Of a stretch of 64,000 nucleotides of DNA, positions 48,477 to 52,080 are shown piece by piece. Every line of letters starts with the position of its first letter. The first letter of the stretch is position 1. Origin of the DNA: Pampus argenteus (Eukaryota; Chordata; Actinopteri; Scombriformes; Stromateidae); NCBI GenBank assembly GCA_036937835.1, contig CM072860.1, positions 8,883,001 through 8,947,000 on the forward strand. Reading direction: 5' to 3'. The translations under genes and the position numbers were made by a program. A model generated the notes under the pieces. It did no database searches, had not been told where the DNA came from, and saw nothing but the letters and a program-made list of their open reading frames with translations.

Positions 48477-51335
48477 TGTAGCGCAAAGTCAGAAGGAGGA
48501 CCTCATAGCCACAGTTCTGGCAGGTAAGGTCATCCCAGCTCACCCATTTCCATCCACACAGAAGTGTCTCTGTATCATTTGTGTGTCACAGGACGCGTCA
48601 TGAATAGAATACTATAGAAGCGACTAGCAGGATTTACACGGGTGGAAATCTGTTGGAATGCATTATTTCATAACTGTCTTTTCTCTCTCTTCCCTTTCAC
48701 GGATACTTTATTGCTGTAACTGTCTGTCTCTCAGACGTACAGCCACAGTCTATAGAGGAGTTGAGGCAGCAGAAAAACTACATGAAGCTTCTGAAGAAAC
48801 ATGGCAAAGAACTAAAAGAGCTGCGTAAGAAACACCTTAAGAAGGTACATACTGACTGAATATGTAATTCTTTATTGTTCAGTCCACATTTTAAAAATCT
48901 GCAAATTTGGCATTGGTTGCATTTTTTTATTTATTTTTTTCTTACAAATAAAAGGAGTTTGAGCTTGTATACATCTGGATATGTGTGTATGTGTGTCAGG
49001 TGTGGAATCTGAGTAAGGAGCAGAAGAGTCGTAACAATCAGCTTCAATCTGACACCCAGAGGAGGCGCAGTCAGATGGAGAAACACCTCAAACGCAGCAT
49101 CAAGAAAAAGTAAGGTCGGATAGCGAGTACAAAATGAGAACAGGGGAAATTTCAAATCTCAAATAAAGTATCGATAAATGAAAGTGGAGGGGGGAAAAAA
49201 AATGTGGCAAAATATCTGGATAAAATTGTTGATATGAAGATAGAAAGCTGGAACAGATGGAAGTGGGGAACTGTAAATATAAGTGAGATGGTACCTGACG
49301 GACTTAAACCTGCACCTCGAGGACACTACGGTTGCAGGTGACTGAACCTGGTGTTATCGTGTATGTTGTTTTGTGTGTGTGTGTGTTCAGCGAGCCTCAT
49401 GAACCGGTGCAACGGGAGCTGACGGCGTTGGATCAGGAGATTGAGAAGCAGACGGTCCAGCTGAGGGAATGGCAGATGCAAGAGCTGCTGCACCTCCGAC
49501 GGCAGCAGCACTCGATGGAGAGAGAGAGGCAGCAAATACATCTGCAAGAGGTAACAATCCGTGGACTTTCTGCACAATTCAAATCCTTACGCCTTACTTC
49601 ACCTTACTCAAGGTGACACACGATCACACCGTTTTCCTGCTATGAATTCTTAAATATACACGCTCGCACTCATTACTAACTGACCTCTAAGAAACTTTGT
49701 GGCACTTTCTATTAGCGTCGCGGTGGGTGGTGCACAATCGTCTGACAAGTCGTTTTTTTTTTTGTAGGCCTTCCAGAAGTTAAAGGAGACGGCTCATGAA
49801 TGCCAAGCAGGTCAGCTCAAGAAACTCAGGGAGACATGCGAGAAGTAAGTGTACCAAGACAGACAGTAAAGAGCAGCCAAAATATATTAAATACATTAAA
49901 ATGTATTGCCTTTTTGTAAATGTAGTCTGCATTGGTCTGAAAGGTGAGTTTATTATATCGATGATTGTTCCCAGATATTTAAAGTGAGTGACCTGCTCTA
50001 CCTTACATTTGACTCCCAGAAGCATTAAAGTTTTTTTTTTTTTTTCCTAAACCTTTTACAAAAACTGTGAATTGCTTTCAACAACCTGATACTTGACATT
50101 GTGTGAGTCTAATGTTGGTTGTGTAACTGCGCGCAGGGAAAAGAAAGAGCTCCAGAAAATCCTAGACAGGAAGCGGCAGAACAGCATCAGCGAAGCCAAG
50201 AGCCGCGACAAAGACAAGGCTGAAACGTAAAAAACGACTTTCTTTTATTTGTGTGTCTGAGTGGAAGTTGAAATAATATTTTTGGCATATTTTGATTGAC
50301 ATTTCTTTTGCCCTTTGACCTTTTCTTTTTATCTCGCTCTTGCTGCAGGGAACTGAATGACATCAACAGGAAACACATTCAAGATTCTGTCACCTTAATC
50401 CGAAGGGCAAGTGCCCACTTTAACACACTCACACACACTTATCTCCAACAGTCCTTAAGAATGTCCATTTATCTACCTCGGAGTATATTTTTCTATCATC
50501 GTCATCAACCCTTCTCACATGTTATTTTCTCTTTCCTTCCTCTCTTTATCTCTTTGCCTCCTAATCCAACATTGCCATCCTCCTTTCATTCAATCCTCAT
50601 ACTTTATTTTATGTTATTTTAATTCACTGGTTTCCTCTAAAACCCTCAATTCTACCTCTTACATCATCCTCTCTCTCTATCCCTCCTTATTTCTATTCCT
50701 TCCCACTTACCATCTCTCAAATCTTCCTAATAATCTTCATAATTTTTTCCTAAATCTTCCTCCCTTCCCACTCGTCTCACTCCAGCTGGAGGAGGCCCAG
50801 ACCAGGAGACAGGACAAGCTGGTGCTGAGGCAGCGGGAGGTGTTGCAACACATAGACGAGGAGCTTCCACTGGTGAGCAAATGCACATTCGCTAGCGCAC
50901 ACATAAATGTTACTTTATTTTATTTACTTTAATGAGTCAGACTTTAATGAGTCAGAGTGCAGTATCTGGATTTTTAGATATTGGAACGTCTTTTTTGATA
51001 TTTCCTTGGTGTTGCTTGTCCAGCTCCAGTCTCAGCTGGAGAGGGAACTGGAGGAGGAGTATAAGCGACTACCAGAGGAAATCTGCCAACACCTGCAGTT
51101 GGAGCTCCAAAACAAAGGTCTACGAAAGGATGCCTTGTTCTCATCTTTGTCCAATCACAGCAGCCCCACCTCCAGCTCGGGCCCGTCCTCCAACTGCTCC
51201 ACGCCCTCCTACCCATCAACGCCCAATCGAAGCACCTGGAATAGGAGCCTGGACAATAGCACTGCCTCATTGGCCGATTCCACGTCCTCGTCCACTACCC
51301 CTGTCTTGTCGGAGGCGGAGATGTCGTTCAGTTAG
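17521..51335 (+). CDS. plcb3: plcb3, phospholipase C beta 3 (34 coding exons)
   Basis: This gene encodes a Gq- and G-beta-gamma-activated phosphoinositide phospholipase C. The enzyme splits PIP2 into IP3 and diacylglycerol at the inner face of the plasma membrane. Joined exons give 1,255 residues; human PLCB3 is 1,234. Domain order: PH (about 12-148), four EF-hand-like helices (about 150-290), catalytic X box (about 320-470), acidic X-Y linker (about 470-570), Y box (about 570-690), C2 (about 700-830), Gq-binding helix-turn-helix (about 820-860), linker, and a basic coiled-coil C-terminal domain (about 925-1185). Catalytic and calcium residues are present: His333-Asn334 in NSSHNTYL, Glu363 and Asp365 in CVELDCW, His380 in THGFTM, and Glu414 in SFENH. 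All 34 exons join in frame. All introns are GT-AG except intron 32 (GC-AG). PLCB3 is preferred over PLCB1, 2 and 4 because of PLCB3-like wording such as STIRDTRTGKYAKLPKDPK and [20 protein letters not shown], and because of the ppp1r14b neighbour. The serine-rich C terminus lacks the usual PDZ ligand. Confidence 0.96.
17825..17875 (+). repeat. (GT)n microsatellite
   Basis: Uninterrupted GT dinucleotides run for about 51 bases, 200 bases inside intron 1 of plcb3. Confidence 0.95.
21440..21511 (+). mobile_element. MITE-family 3' fragment
   Basis: CAAGAAAGCAAATAAATGAA followed by TTTCCCAAAATATCAAACTATTCC is the right-hand end of the same family as the fuller copy at 34076-34353. Only this end is clear. 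Confidence 0.5.
22508..22564 (+). repeat. (GGAT)n then (GGGA)n array
   Basis: About nine GGAT units run directly into about five GGGA units. This is a compound tetranucleotide microsatellite in plcb3 intron 1. Confidence 0.95.
24255..24298 (+). repeat. (TG)n microsatellite
   Basis: TG dinucleotides run for about 44 bases with a single interruption (TTTG), inside plcb3 intron 1. Confidence 0.93.
27020..27043 (+). other. Candidate 24-base microexon in plcb3 intron 1
   Basis: A pyrimidine-rich tract of about 100 bases ends in TCTCTCTCTCTGTTAG, followed by 24 bases coding PTLEPKLK and then AAG/gtatgt, a strong donor. The length is a multiple of three. Both neighbouring exons meet at phase 0, so inclusion would insert eight residues between residues 33 and 34 near the PH domain without changing frame. 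No family member I recall carries this insert, so it is an inference from splice signals only. Confidence 0.35.
27759..27803 (+). repeat. (TG)n microsatellite
   Basis: TG dinucleotides run for about 45 bases in plcb3 intron 1. A short (GAT)n tract lies about 90 bases upstream at about 27652-27675. Confidence 0.95.
28476..28562 (+). CDS. plcb3: plcb3 exon 2 (residues 34-62)
   Basis: The exon encodes EPNSGPPTLVTLKVDPDGFF through LYWTGGSNL, the first strands of the PH domain. The DPxGFFxYWT pattern is diagnostic of PLC-beta. The acceptor is ttgtgtag and the donor CTG/gtgaga, phase 0 at both ends. Confidence 0.96.
28573..28611 (+). repeat. (CA)n microsatellite next to exon 2 donor
   Basis: About 39 bases of CA dinucleotide start ten bases after the exon 2 splice donor. 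Confidence 0.95.
30379..30633 (-). other. Orphan 84-codon ORF inside plcb3 intron 2
   Basis: This minus-strand frame begins MSSFFSAPVRNLPGSRKAEL, continues through KLHFWKDEKN and DVRFEEKPRAGFYFHCPVL, and ends NVEN. It is free of simple repeats and has an acceptor-like TTTCTTTTCAG near its start. I do not recognise the family. It may be a repeat-derived fragment. Confidence 0.2.
31687..31738 (+). repeat. Alternating TG/CG purine-pyrimidine tract
   Basis: About 52 bases alternate strictly between purine and pyrimidine, mixing TG with GCGTGCGTGC and GCGCG steps. This is a good candidate for Z-DNA formation. Confidence 0.85.
33833..33904 (+). repeat. (CA)n microsatellite
   Basis: About 72 bases of CA dinucleotide are interrupted twice by CG steps, in plcb3 intron 2. 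Confidence 0.95.
34076..34353 (+). mobile_element. MITE with terminal inverted repeats
   Basis: The left end AGGAAATAGTTTAACT and the right end ACAAACTATTCCTTTAA are near-inverted copies. The interior contains GCTAAGCTAGGCTAAGATCC, CTGGCTCCAG and AGTGGTATTGATCTGCTCAT, which match a very common perciform repeat. Length is about 278 bases with no coding capacity, so it would depend on transposase supplied elsewhere. Target-site duplications could not be set confidently. Confidence 0.65.
35600..35678 (+). mobile_element. MITE-family right-end fragment
   Basis: CTCACTGTAGGCAAGAAAGC and CCCAAAATGTTGAACTATTC followed by CTTTAAA are the right end of the family seen at 34076-34353. The left part is decayed. 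Confidence 0.55.
36399..36450 (+). repeat. (TG)n microsatellite
   Basis: TG dinucleotides run for about 52 bases with one TTTG interruption, inside plcb3 intron 2. Confidence 0.95.
36855..36930 (-). mobile_element. MITE-family fragment, inverted
   Basis: On the minus strand the sequence reads TTTATGCTAAGCTAACTGCT followed by GGCTGTAGACC, the interior of the same common perciform repeat as at 34076-34353, in the opposite orientation. Confidence 0.45.
39385..39440. repeat. (TA)n microsatellite upstream of exon 3
   Basis: About 55 bases of alternating TA end roughly 100 bases before the exon 3 acceptor. The tract is self-complementary and could form a hairpin or cruciform. Confidence 0.93.
39543..39611 (+). 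CDS. plcb3: plcb3 exon 3 (residues 63-85)
   Basis: The exon encodes EVEILDISTIRDTRTGKYAK then LPK, part of the PH domain. The RDTRTGxYAxLPK wording is PLCB3-like rather than PLCB1-like. The acceptor is tctcttttag, the donor AAG/gttggt, phase 0 at both ends. Confidence 0.96.
39690..39757 (+). mobile_element. LINE 3' tail
   Basis: TTTTGGCAGTATGGAAATTA, then CCAATGCCAATAAAGCCCCA and ATCGAATTGAACTGAA, form a typical 3' end of fish CR1/L2-type LINEs, with an internal AATAAA and a short degenerate ATTGAA tail. Only the tail is present, as expected of a 5'-truncated insertion. Confidence 0.65.
39785..39965 (+). mobile_element. Dispersed teleost repeat
   Basis: CATCCAATCAACTTCACACT (about 39838-39857) is partly repeated in inverted form as AGTGTGAAGTTGATTAGATG (about 39896-39915). 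The stretch ends in CAGACAGACGCATTCATACA. This looks like a repeat family I have seen in other fish introns, although its class is unknown to me. Confidence 0.45.
41054..41191 (+). CDS. plcb3: plcb3 exon 4 (residues 86-131)
   Basis: The exon encodes DPKVRDVLGCG, then KLVTVVYGNDLVNISFLNFQ and AMQEDTAK, completing the PH domain. The acceptor is a (GT)n run ending in GTGTCAG with almost no true pyrimidine tract. The donor is AAG/gtaacc. Confidence 0.96.
41192..41538 (+). other. plcb3 intron 4 with a decoy acceptor
   Basis: This 347-base intron contains 17 T residues followed by CTTCTCCTCAG (AG at 41337-41338), a stronger-looking acceptor than the one used for exon 4. Reading on from it meets a TAG after 11 codons. 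A donor-like AGG/gtatat lies near 41432. Confidence 0.8.
41539..41618 (+). CDS. plcb3: plcb3 exon 5 (residues 132-158)
   Basis: The exon encodes IWTDELFTLATNILSQNSSR then NTFLFKA, the start of the EF-hand region. The acceptor is tctttccag, preceded by a TG run. The donor is GC/gtaaga and Ala158 is split. Confidence 0.96.
41720..41773 (+). CDS. plcb3: plcb3 exon 6 (residues 158-176)
   Basis: The exon encodes AYTKLKLQVNQDGKIPVKN, an EF-hand segment strongly conserved in the family. The acceptor is tttctctag and the donor AA/gtgaga. Confidence 0.96.
41946..42018 (+). CDS. plcb3: plcb3 exon 7 (residues 176-200)
   Basis: The exon encodes ILKMFSDKKKVETTLEQCGL then VNNK, an EF-hand helix region. 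The acceptor is tctttcag and the donor AAG/gtaacc, phase 0. Confidence 0.96.
42019..43151 (+). other. plcb3 intron 7
   Basis: This 1.1 kb intron contains a MITE-family fragment (about 42295-42453) and a CA microsatellite (about 42948-42980). A short tRNA B-box-like motif (GGTTCGAGTC near 42701-42710) has no accompanying tRNA fold. Nothing else is recognised. Confidence 0.85.
42295..42453 (+). mobile_element. MITE-family fragment
   Basis: GGCTAGCTGTTTCCCTCTGT, TTGTGCTAAGCTAACTAACA and TTTCCCAAAATGTCAAATTA match the right two thirds of the repeat at 34076-34353, in the same orientation. Confidence 0.55.
43152..43252 (+). CDS. plcb3: plcb3 exon 8 (residues 201-234)
   Basis: The exon encodes SEGIKPDDFTWEAFQKFLDS then LCLRPEIQSIFEE, part of the EF-hand region (LCLRPxI is PLCB3-like). 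The acceptor is ttctgcag and the donor AG/gtatat. Confidence 0.96.
43414..43580 (+). CDS. plcb3: plcb3 exon 9 (residues 234-290)
   Basis: The exon encodes SGSKRKPFISLDQLMDFINR, KQRDSRLNEVLYPPLKREQV and REQVRQIMEKYE, the last EF hands. The acceptor is tcgcctcag and the donor G/gttagt, followed by a TG repeat. Confidence 0.96.
43797..43943 (+). CDS. plcb3: plcb3 exon 10 (residues 290-339)
   Basis: The exon encodes FSRYLGGEENTI, then QPLSHYFINSSHNTYLT, the start of the catalytic X box. It carries the first catalytic histidine (His333) and the calcium ligand Asn334. The acceptor is tcctgcag and the donor G/gtaaaa. Confidence 0.97.
44067..44224 (+). CDS. plcb3: plcb3 exon 11 (residues 339-391)
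   Basis: The exon encodes GQLTGLSSVEMYRQVLLTGC, RCVELDCWKGRPQDEEP and YITHGFTMTTEIPFK. It carries the calcium ligands Glu363 and Asp365 and the second catalytic histidine, His380. The acceptor is tcctcag and the donor AAG/gtgtgt. Confidence 0.97.
44370..44452 (+). CDS. plcb3: plcb3 exon 12 (residues 392-419)
   Basis: The exon encodes EVIEAIAESAFKTSPYPVIL then SFENHVDS, carrying calcium ligand Glu414. The acceptor is gactgcag and the donor TC/gtaagt. Confidence 0.97.
44553..44637 (+). CDS. plcb3: plcb3 exon 13 (residues 419-447)
   Basis: The exon encodes AKQQAKMAEYCRTIFGDALL then IDPLEKYP, part of the X box. The acceptor is tccgtcag and the donor CCG/gtaata, phase 0. Confidence 0.97.
44638..45174 (+). 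other. plcb3 intron 13
   Basis: This 537-base intron is unremarkable AT-rich sequence. I see no repeat or secondary signal in it. Confidence 0.85.
45175..45319 (+). CDS. plcb3: plcb3 exon 14 (residues 448-496)
   Basis: The exon encodes LTPGQALPSPQEMLGKILIK (end of the X box), then a basic run NKKKHHHRPSSGG and SIRRRELEEQSSPNN, which opens the X-Y linker. The acceptor is ggctatag and the donor G/gtacgc. Confidence 0.95.
45444..45545 (+). CDS. plcb3: plcb3 exon 15 (residues 496-530)
   Basis: The exon encodes DCPLTDGEGSQLLSNGEEKL then AERMVKDLEPRKSL, a poorly conserved part of the X-Y linker (human PLCB3 has a comparable SNGEE...LEPQKSL stretch). The acceptor is ctgtgtag and the donor G/gtgggt. 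The donor is the weakest-looking of the GT donors, but the frame continues cleanly. Confidence 0.9.
45659..45732 (+). CDS. plcb3: plcb3 exon 16 (residues 530-554)
   Basis: The exon encodes GGEGESEEDEEDETVTELKK then PNSDE, the acidic autoinhibitory part of the X-Y linker, which keeps the active site closed away from membranes. The acceptor is ccttctag and the donor GAG/gtacga. Confidence 0.95.
45820..45916 (+). CDS. plcb3: plcb3 exon 17 (residues 555-587)
   Basis: The exon encodes [20 protein letters not shown] then EPVKFKSFEVAN, covering the linker end and the start of the Y box. [20 protein letters not shown] is very PLCB3-like. The acceptor is cccctcag and the donor A/gtaagt. Confidence 0.97.
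46125..46209 (+). CDS. plcb3: plcb3 exon 18 (residues 587-615)
   Basis: The exon encodes KRRKFFEMSSFVETKGMDTL then KSSPIEFVE, part of the Y box. The acceptor is tccaccag and the donor GA/gtatcc. Confidence 0.96.
46438..46562 (+). CDS. plcb3: plcb3 exon 19 (residues 615-657)
   Basis: The exon encodes YNKNQLSRIYPKGTRVDSSN, YMPQLFWNVGCQMVALNFQT and L, the conserved core of the Y box. The acceptor is cctccag and the donor G/gtaagt. Confidence 0.97.
46810..46964 (+). CDS. plcb3: plcb3 exon 20 (residues 657-708)
   Basis: The exon encodes DLPMQLNMGVFEYNGRSGYL, LKPEFMRRTDKHFDPFTENI and VDGIVANTVKIR, the end of the Y box and the first C2 strand. The acceptor is ctctctcag and the donor AGG/gtatgg. 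Confidence 0.97.
47098..47259 (+). CDS. plcb3: plcb3 exon 21 (residues 709-762)
   Basis: The exon encodes VMSGQFLTDKKVGVYVEVDM, FGLPADTKRKYRTKTSNGNS and LDPMWDDDMFVFNK, the C2 domain. The acceptor is tctgccag and the donor AAG/gtaact, phase 0 at both ends. Confidence 0.97.
47353..47452 (+). CDS. plcb3: plcb3 exon 22 (residues 763-796)
   Basis: The exon encodes VVLPTLASLRIAVFEENGKF then IGHRILPVSAMRP, part of the C2 domain. The acceptor is tctctccag and the donor G/gtcagt. Confidence 0.97.
47598..47702 (+). CDS. plcb3: plcb3 exon 23 (residues 796-831)
   Basis: The exon encodes GYHYINLKNELNQPLLLSSL then LVYTEAQDYIPNEHQ, the end of C2 and the lead-in to the Gq-binding helices. The acceptor is ccttttag and the donor G/gtaaga. 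Confidence 0.96.
47945..48039 (+). CDS. plcb3: plcb3 exon 24 (residues 831-862)
   Basis: The exon encodes EYAEALTNPIKHVSQLDKRE then TQLAVLIEDNSE. This is the helix-turn-helix that packs against active Gq, and the NPIKHVS loop is its main contact. The acceptor follows a TG run (attctcag). The donor is GAG/gtaaaa. Confidence 0.96.
48166..48301 (+). CDS. plcb3: plcb3 exon 25 (residues 863-908)
   Basis: The exon encodes HVPDQPQEGEPRRDSEVTAG, LPSAFHNFTPCPLNDAPDII and NLPMP, the flexible, poorly conserved linker between the core enzyme and the C-terminal domain. The exon is supported by its splice sites (tgtccag and G/gtagag) and by frame continuity rather than by conservation. Confidence 0.85.
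48482..48523 (+). CDS. plcb3: plcb3 exon 26 (residues 908-922)
   Basis: This short 42-base exon encodes AQSQKEDLIATVLA, matching the QxxDLIAxxL motif of the family. The acceptor follows about 35 bases of TG repeat and ends TGTGTAG, with no pyrimidine tract. The donor is G/gtaagg. It is a multiple of three and could be skipped without a frameshift. Confidence 0.92.
48735..48844 (+). CDS. plcb3: plcb3 exon 27 (residues 922-958)
   Basis: The exon encodes DVQPQSIEELRQQKNYMKLL then KKHGKELKELRKKHLKK, the start of the basic coiled-coil C-terminal domain. The acceptor is ctctcag and the donor AAG/gtacat. Confidence 0.95.
49000..49109 (+). CDS. plcb3: plcb3 exon 28 (residues 959-995)
   Basis: The exon encodes VWNLSKEQKSRNNQLQSDTQ then RRRSQMEKHLKRSIKKN, basic coiled coil. 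The acceptor is TG-rich (gtgtgtcag) and the donor AA/gtaagg. Confidence 0.93.
49391..49550 (+). CDS. plcb3: plcb3 exon 29 (residues 995-1048)
   Basis: The exon encodes NEPHEPVQRELTALDQEIEK, QTVQLREWQMQELLHLRRQQ and HSMERERQQIHLQE, coiled coil of the C-terminal domain. The acceptor is a TG run ending gttcag and the donor GAG/gtaaca. Confidence 0.94.
49768..49844 (+). CDS. plcb3: plcb3 exon 30 (residues 1049-1074)
   Basis: The exon encodes AFQKLKETAHECQAGQLKKL then RETCE, coiled coil matching the QLKxLxExxE pattern of the family. The acceptor is ttttgtag and the donor AA/gtaagt. Confidence 0.95.
49960..50033 (-). mobile_element. LINE reverse-transcriptase fragment in intron 30
   Basis: On the minus strand, VEQVTHFKYLGTIID is a signature of the reverse transcriptase of fish CR1/L2-type LINEs. 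It is preceded by KCK and by sequence that loses similarity, and followed by decayed sequence. Only about 25 codons are recognisable. It sits antisense inside the 292-base intron 30 of plcb3 and is an old, non-functional remnant. Confidence 0.65.
50137..50226 (+). CDS. plcb3: plcb3 exon 31 (residues 1074-1104)
   Basis: The exon encodes KEKKELQKILDRKRQNSISE then AKSRDKDKAET. EKKELQKILDRKRxNSISEAK is almost identical to human PLCB3 and includes the site around Ser1105 that is phosphorylated by PKA and PKC in mammals. The acceptor is tgcgcgcag and the donor AC/gtaaaa. Confidence 0.96.
50349..50406 (+). CDS. plcb3: plcb3 exon 32 (residues 1104-1123)
   Basis: The exon encodes ELNDINRKHIQDSVTLIRR. 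The acceptor is tgctgcag. The donor is AGG/gcaagt, a GC-type donor that otherwise matches consensus. Using the next GT (50411-50412) would break the frame into exon 33. Confidence 0.94.
50407..50785 (+). other. plcb3 intron 32, GC-AG type
   Basis: This 379-base C/T-rich intron starts with GCAAGT and ends TCACTCCAG. It holds no repeat or coding remnant that I recognise. Confidence 0.85.
50786..50872 (+). CDS. plcb3: plcb3 exon 33 (residues 1124-1152)
   Basis: The exon encodes LEEAQTRRQDKLVLRQREVL then QHIDEELPL, coiled coil (LEEAQxxRxDKLV is conserved across PLC-beta). The acceptor is actccag and the donor CTG/gtgagc, phase 0. Confidence 0.96.
50926..50955 (+). repeat. 15-base tandem duplication with two AP-1-like motifs
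   Basis: ACTTTAATGAGTCAG occurs twice head to tail in intron 33. Each copy contains TGAGTCA, the AP-1 consensus. It is exact in both copies and may be chance. Confidence 0.8.
51024..51335 (+). CDS. plcb3: plcb3 exon 34 (residues 1153-1255, stop)
   Basis: The exon encodes LQSQLERELEEEYKRLPEEI then CQHLQLELQNKG (end of the coiled coil). A serine, threonine and proline-rich tail of about 65 residues follows and ends VLSEAEMSFS before TAG. Mammalian PLCB3 ends in NTQL, a class I PDZ ligand that is missing here. The acceptor is cttgtccag. Confidence 0.94.
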   Translation, partial: LQSQLERELEEEYKRLPEEICQHLQLELQNKGLRKDALFSSLSNHSSPTSSSGPSSNCSTPSYPSTPNRSTWNRSLDNSTASLADSTSSSTTPVLSEAEMSFS

Positions 51336-52041
51336 AATTATTACTTGTAAAAAGGAAAATACATACATTAAATTTGGGGTCTATAATGATAATAATGTGG
51401 GATAGTAAGGATATTAATAATTTACTAATTTTATTCTTTTTTTTTAATTACAGACTGTATCCTCGTCTACAGAGCTTATATTATTTTTTATTTTGCTGCA
51501 TGATGTGTTAGATGACACATCATGAATATTGTTGGAAGATTTCATCACAACCAAACTTGTTTTTTTTTGTTTTGTTTTTTAATTTTCTTGTCTCTGTCCT
51601 GGTTTTATTGTCATGTCATACTGTTTCGTTTGCATCATTTCCATCTTTGTCTGGTCTGTAAGCTTTTGCTATGGTTTTACTGCACCACGCTAACAATGTT
51701 ATTGGTACAACCTTCTGTTCATAGCAGCGTTAACCTCTTTTTTTTTTTTTTTGAAAGCTTCTAACTGTGCAGATATGTTCGAGCTACTTCAAAAGTACTT
51801 CTCACCACATTTTGATATTTGTGTGCTTCATGACGACTTTTTTTTAACTTTCAAAAAGATCGAGAACCAGAGAGAAGAAGGGAAGGTTATAGAAATGAGC
51901 ATTATTAAGAAAAGGCAGGTTAAGTTTTAGCTGTAATTGCAATAGTTAACCAGCAGGTGGTGCTACAGCCTCAGCTGTTTTTTAATCTATGCTTTGAGCT
52001 GTCCAATCACCTAGCTTGATTATACTATTACACTGTACCCC

Positions 52042-52078
<37 letters not shown>
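52042..52078 (+). repeat. (CA)n microsatellite
   Basis: About 37 bases of CA dinucleotide lie in the probable plcb3 3' UTR. Confidence 0.95.
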
Positions 52079-52080
<2 letters not shown>

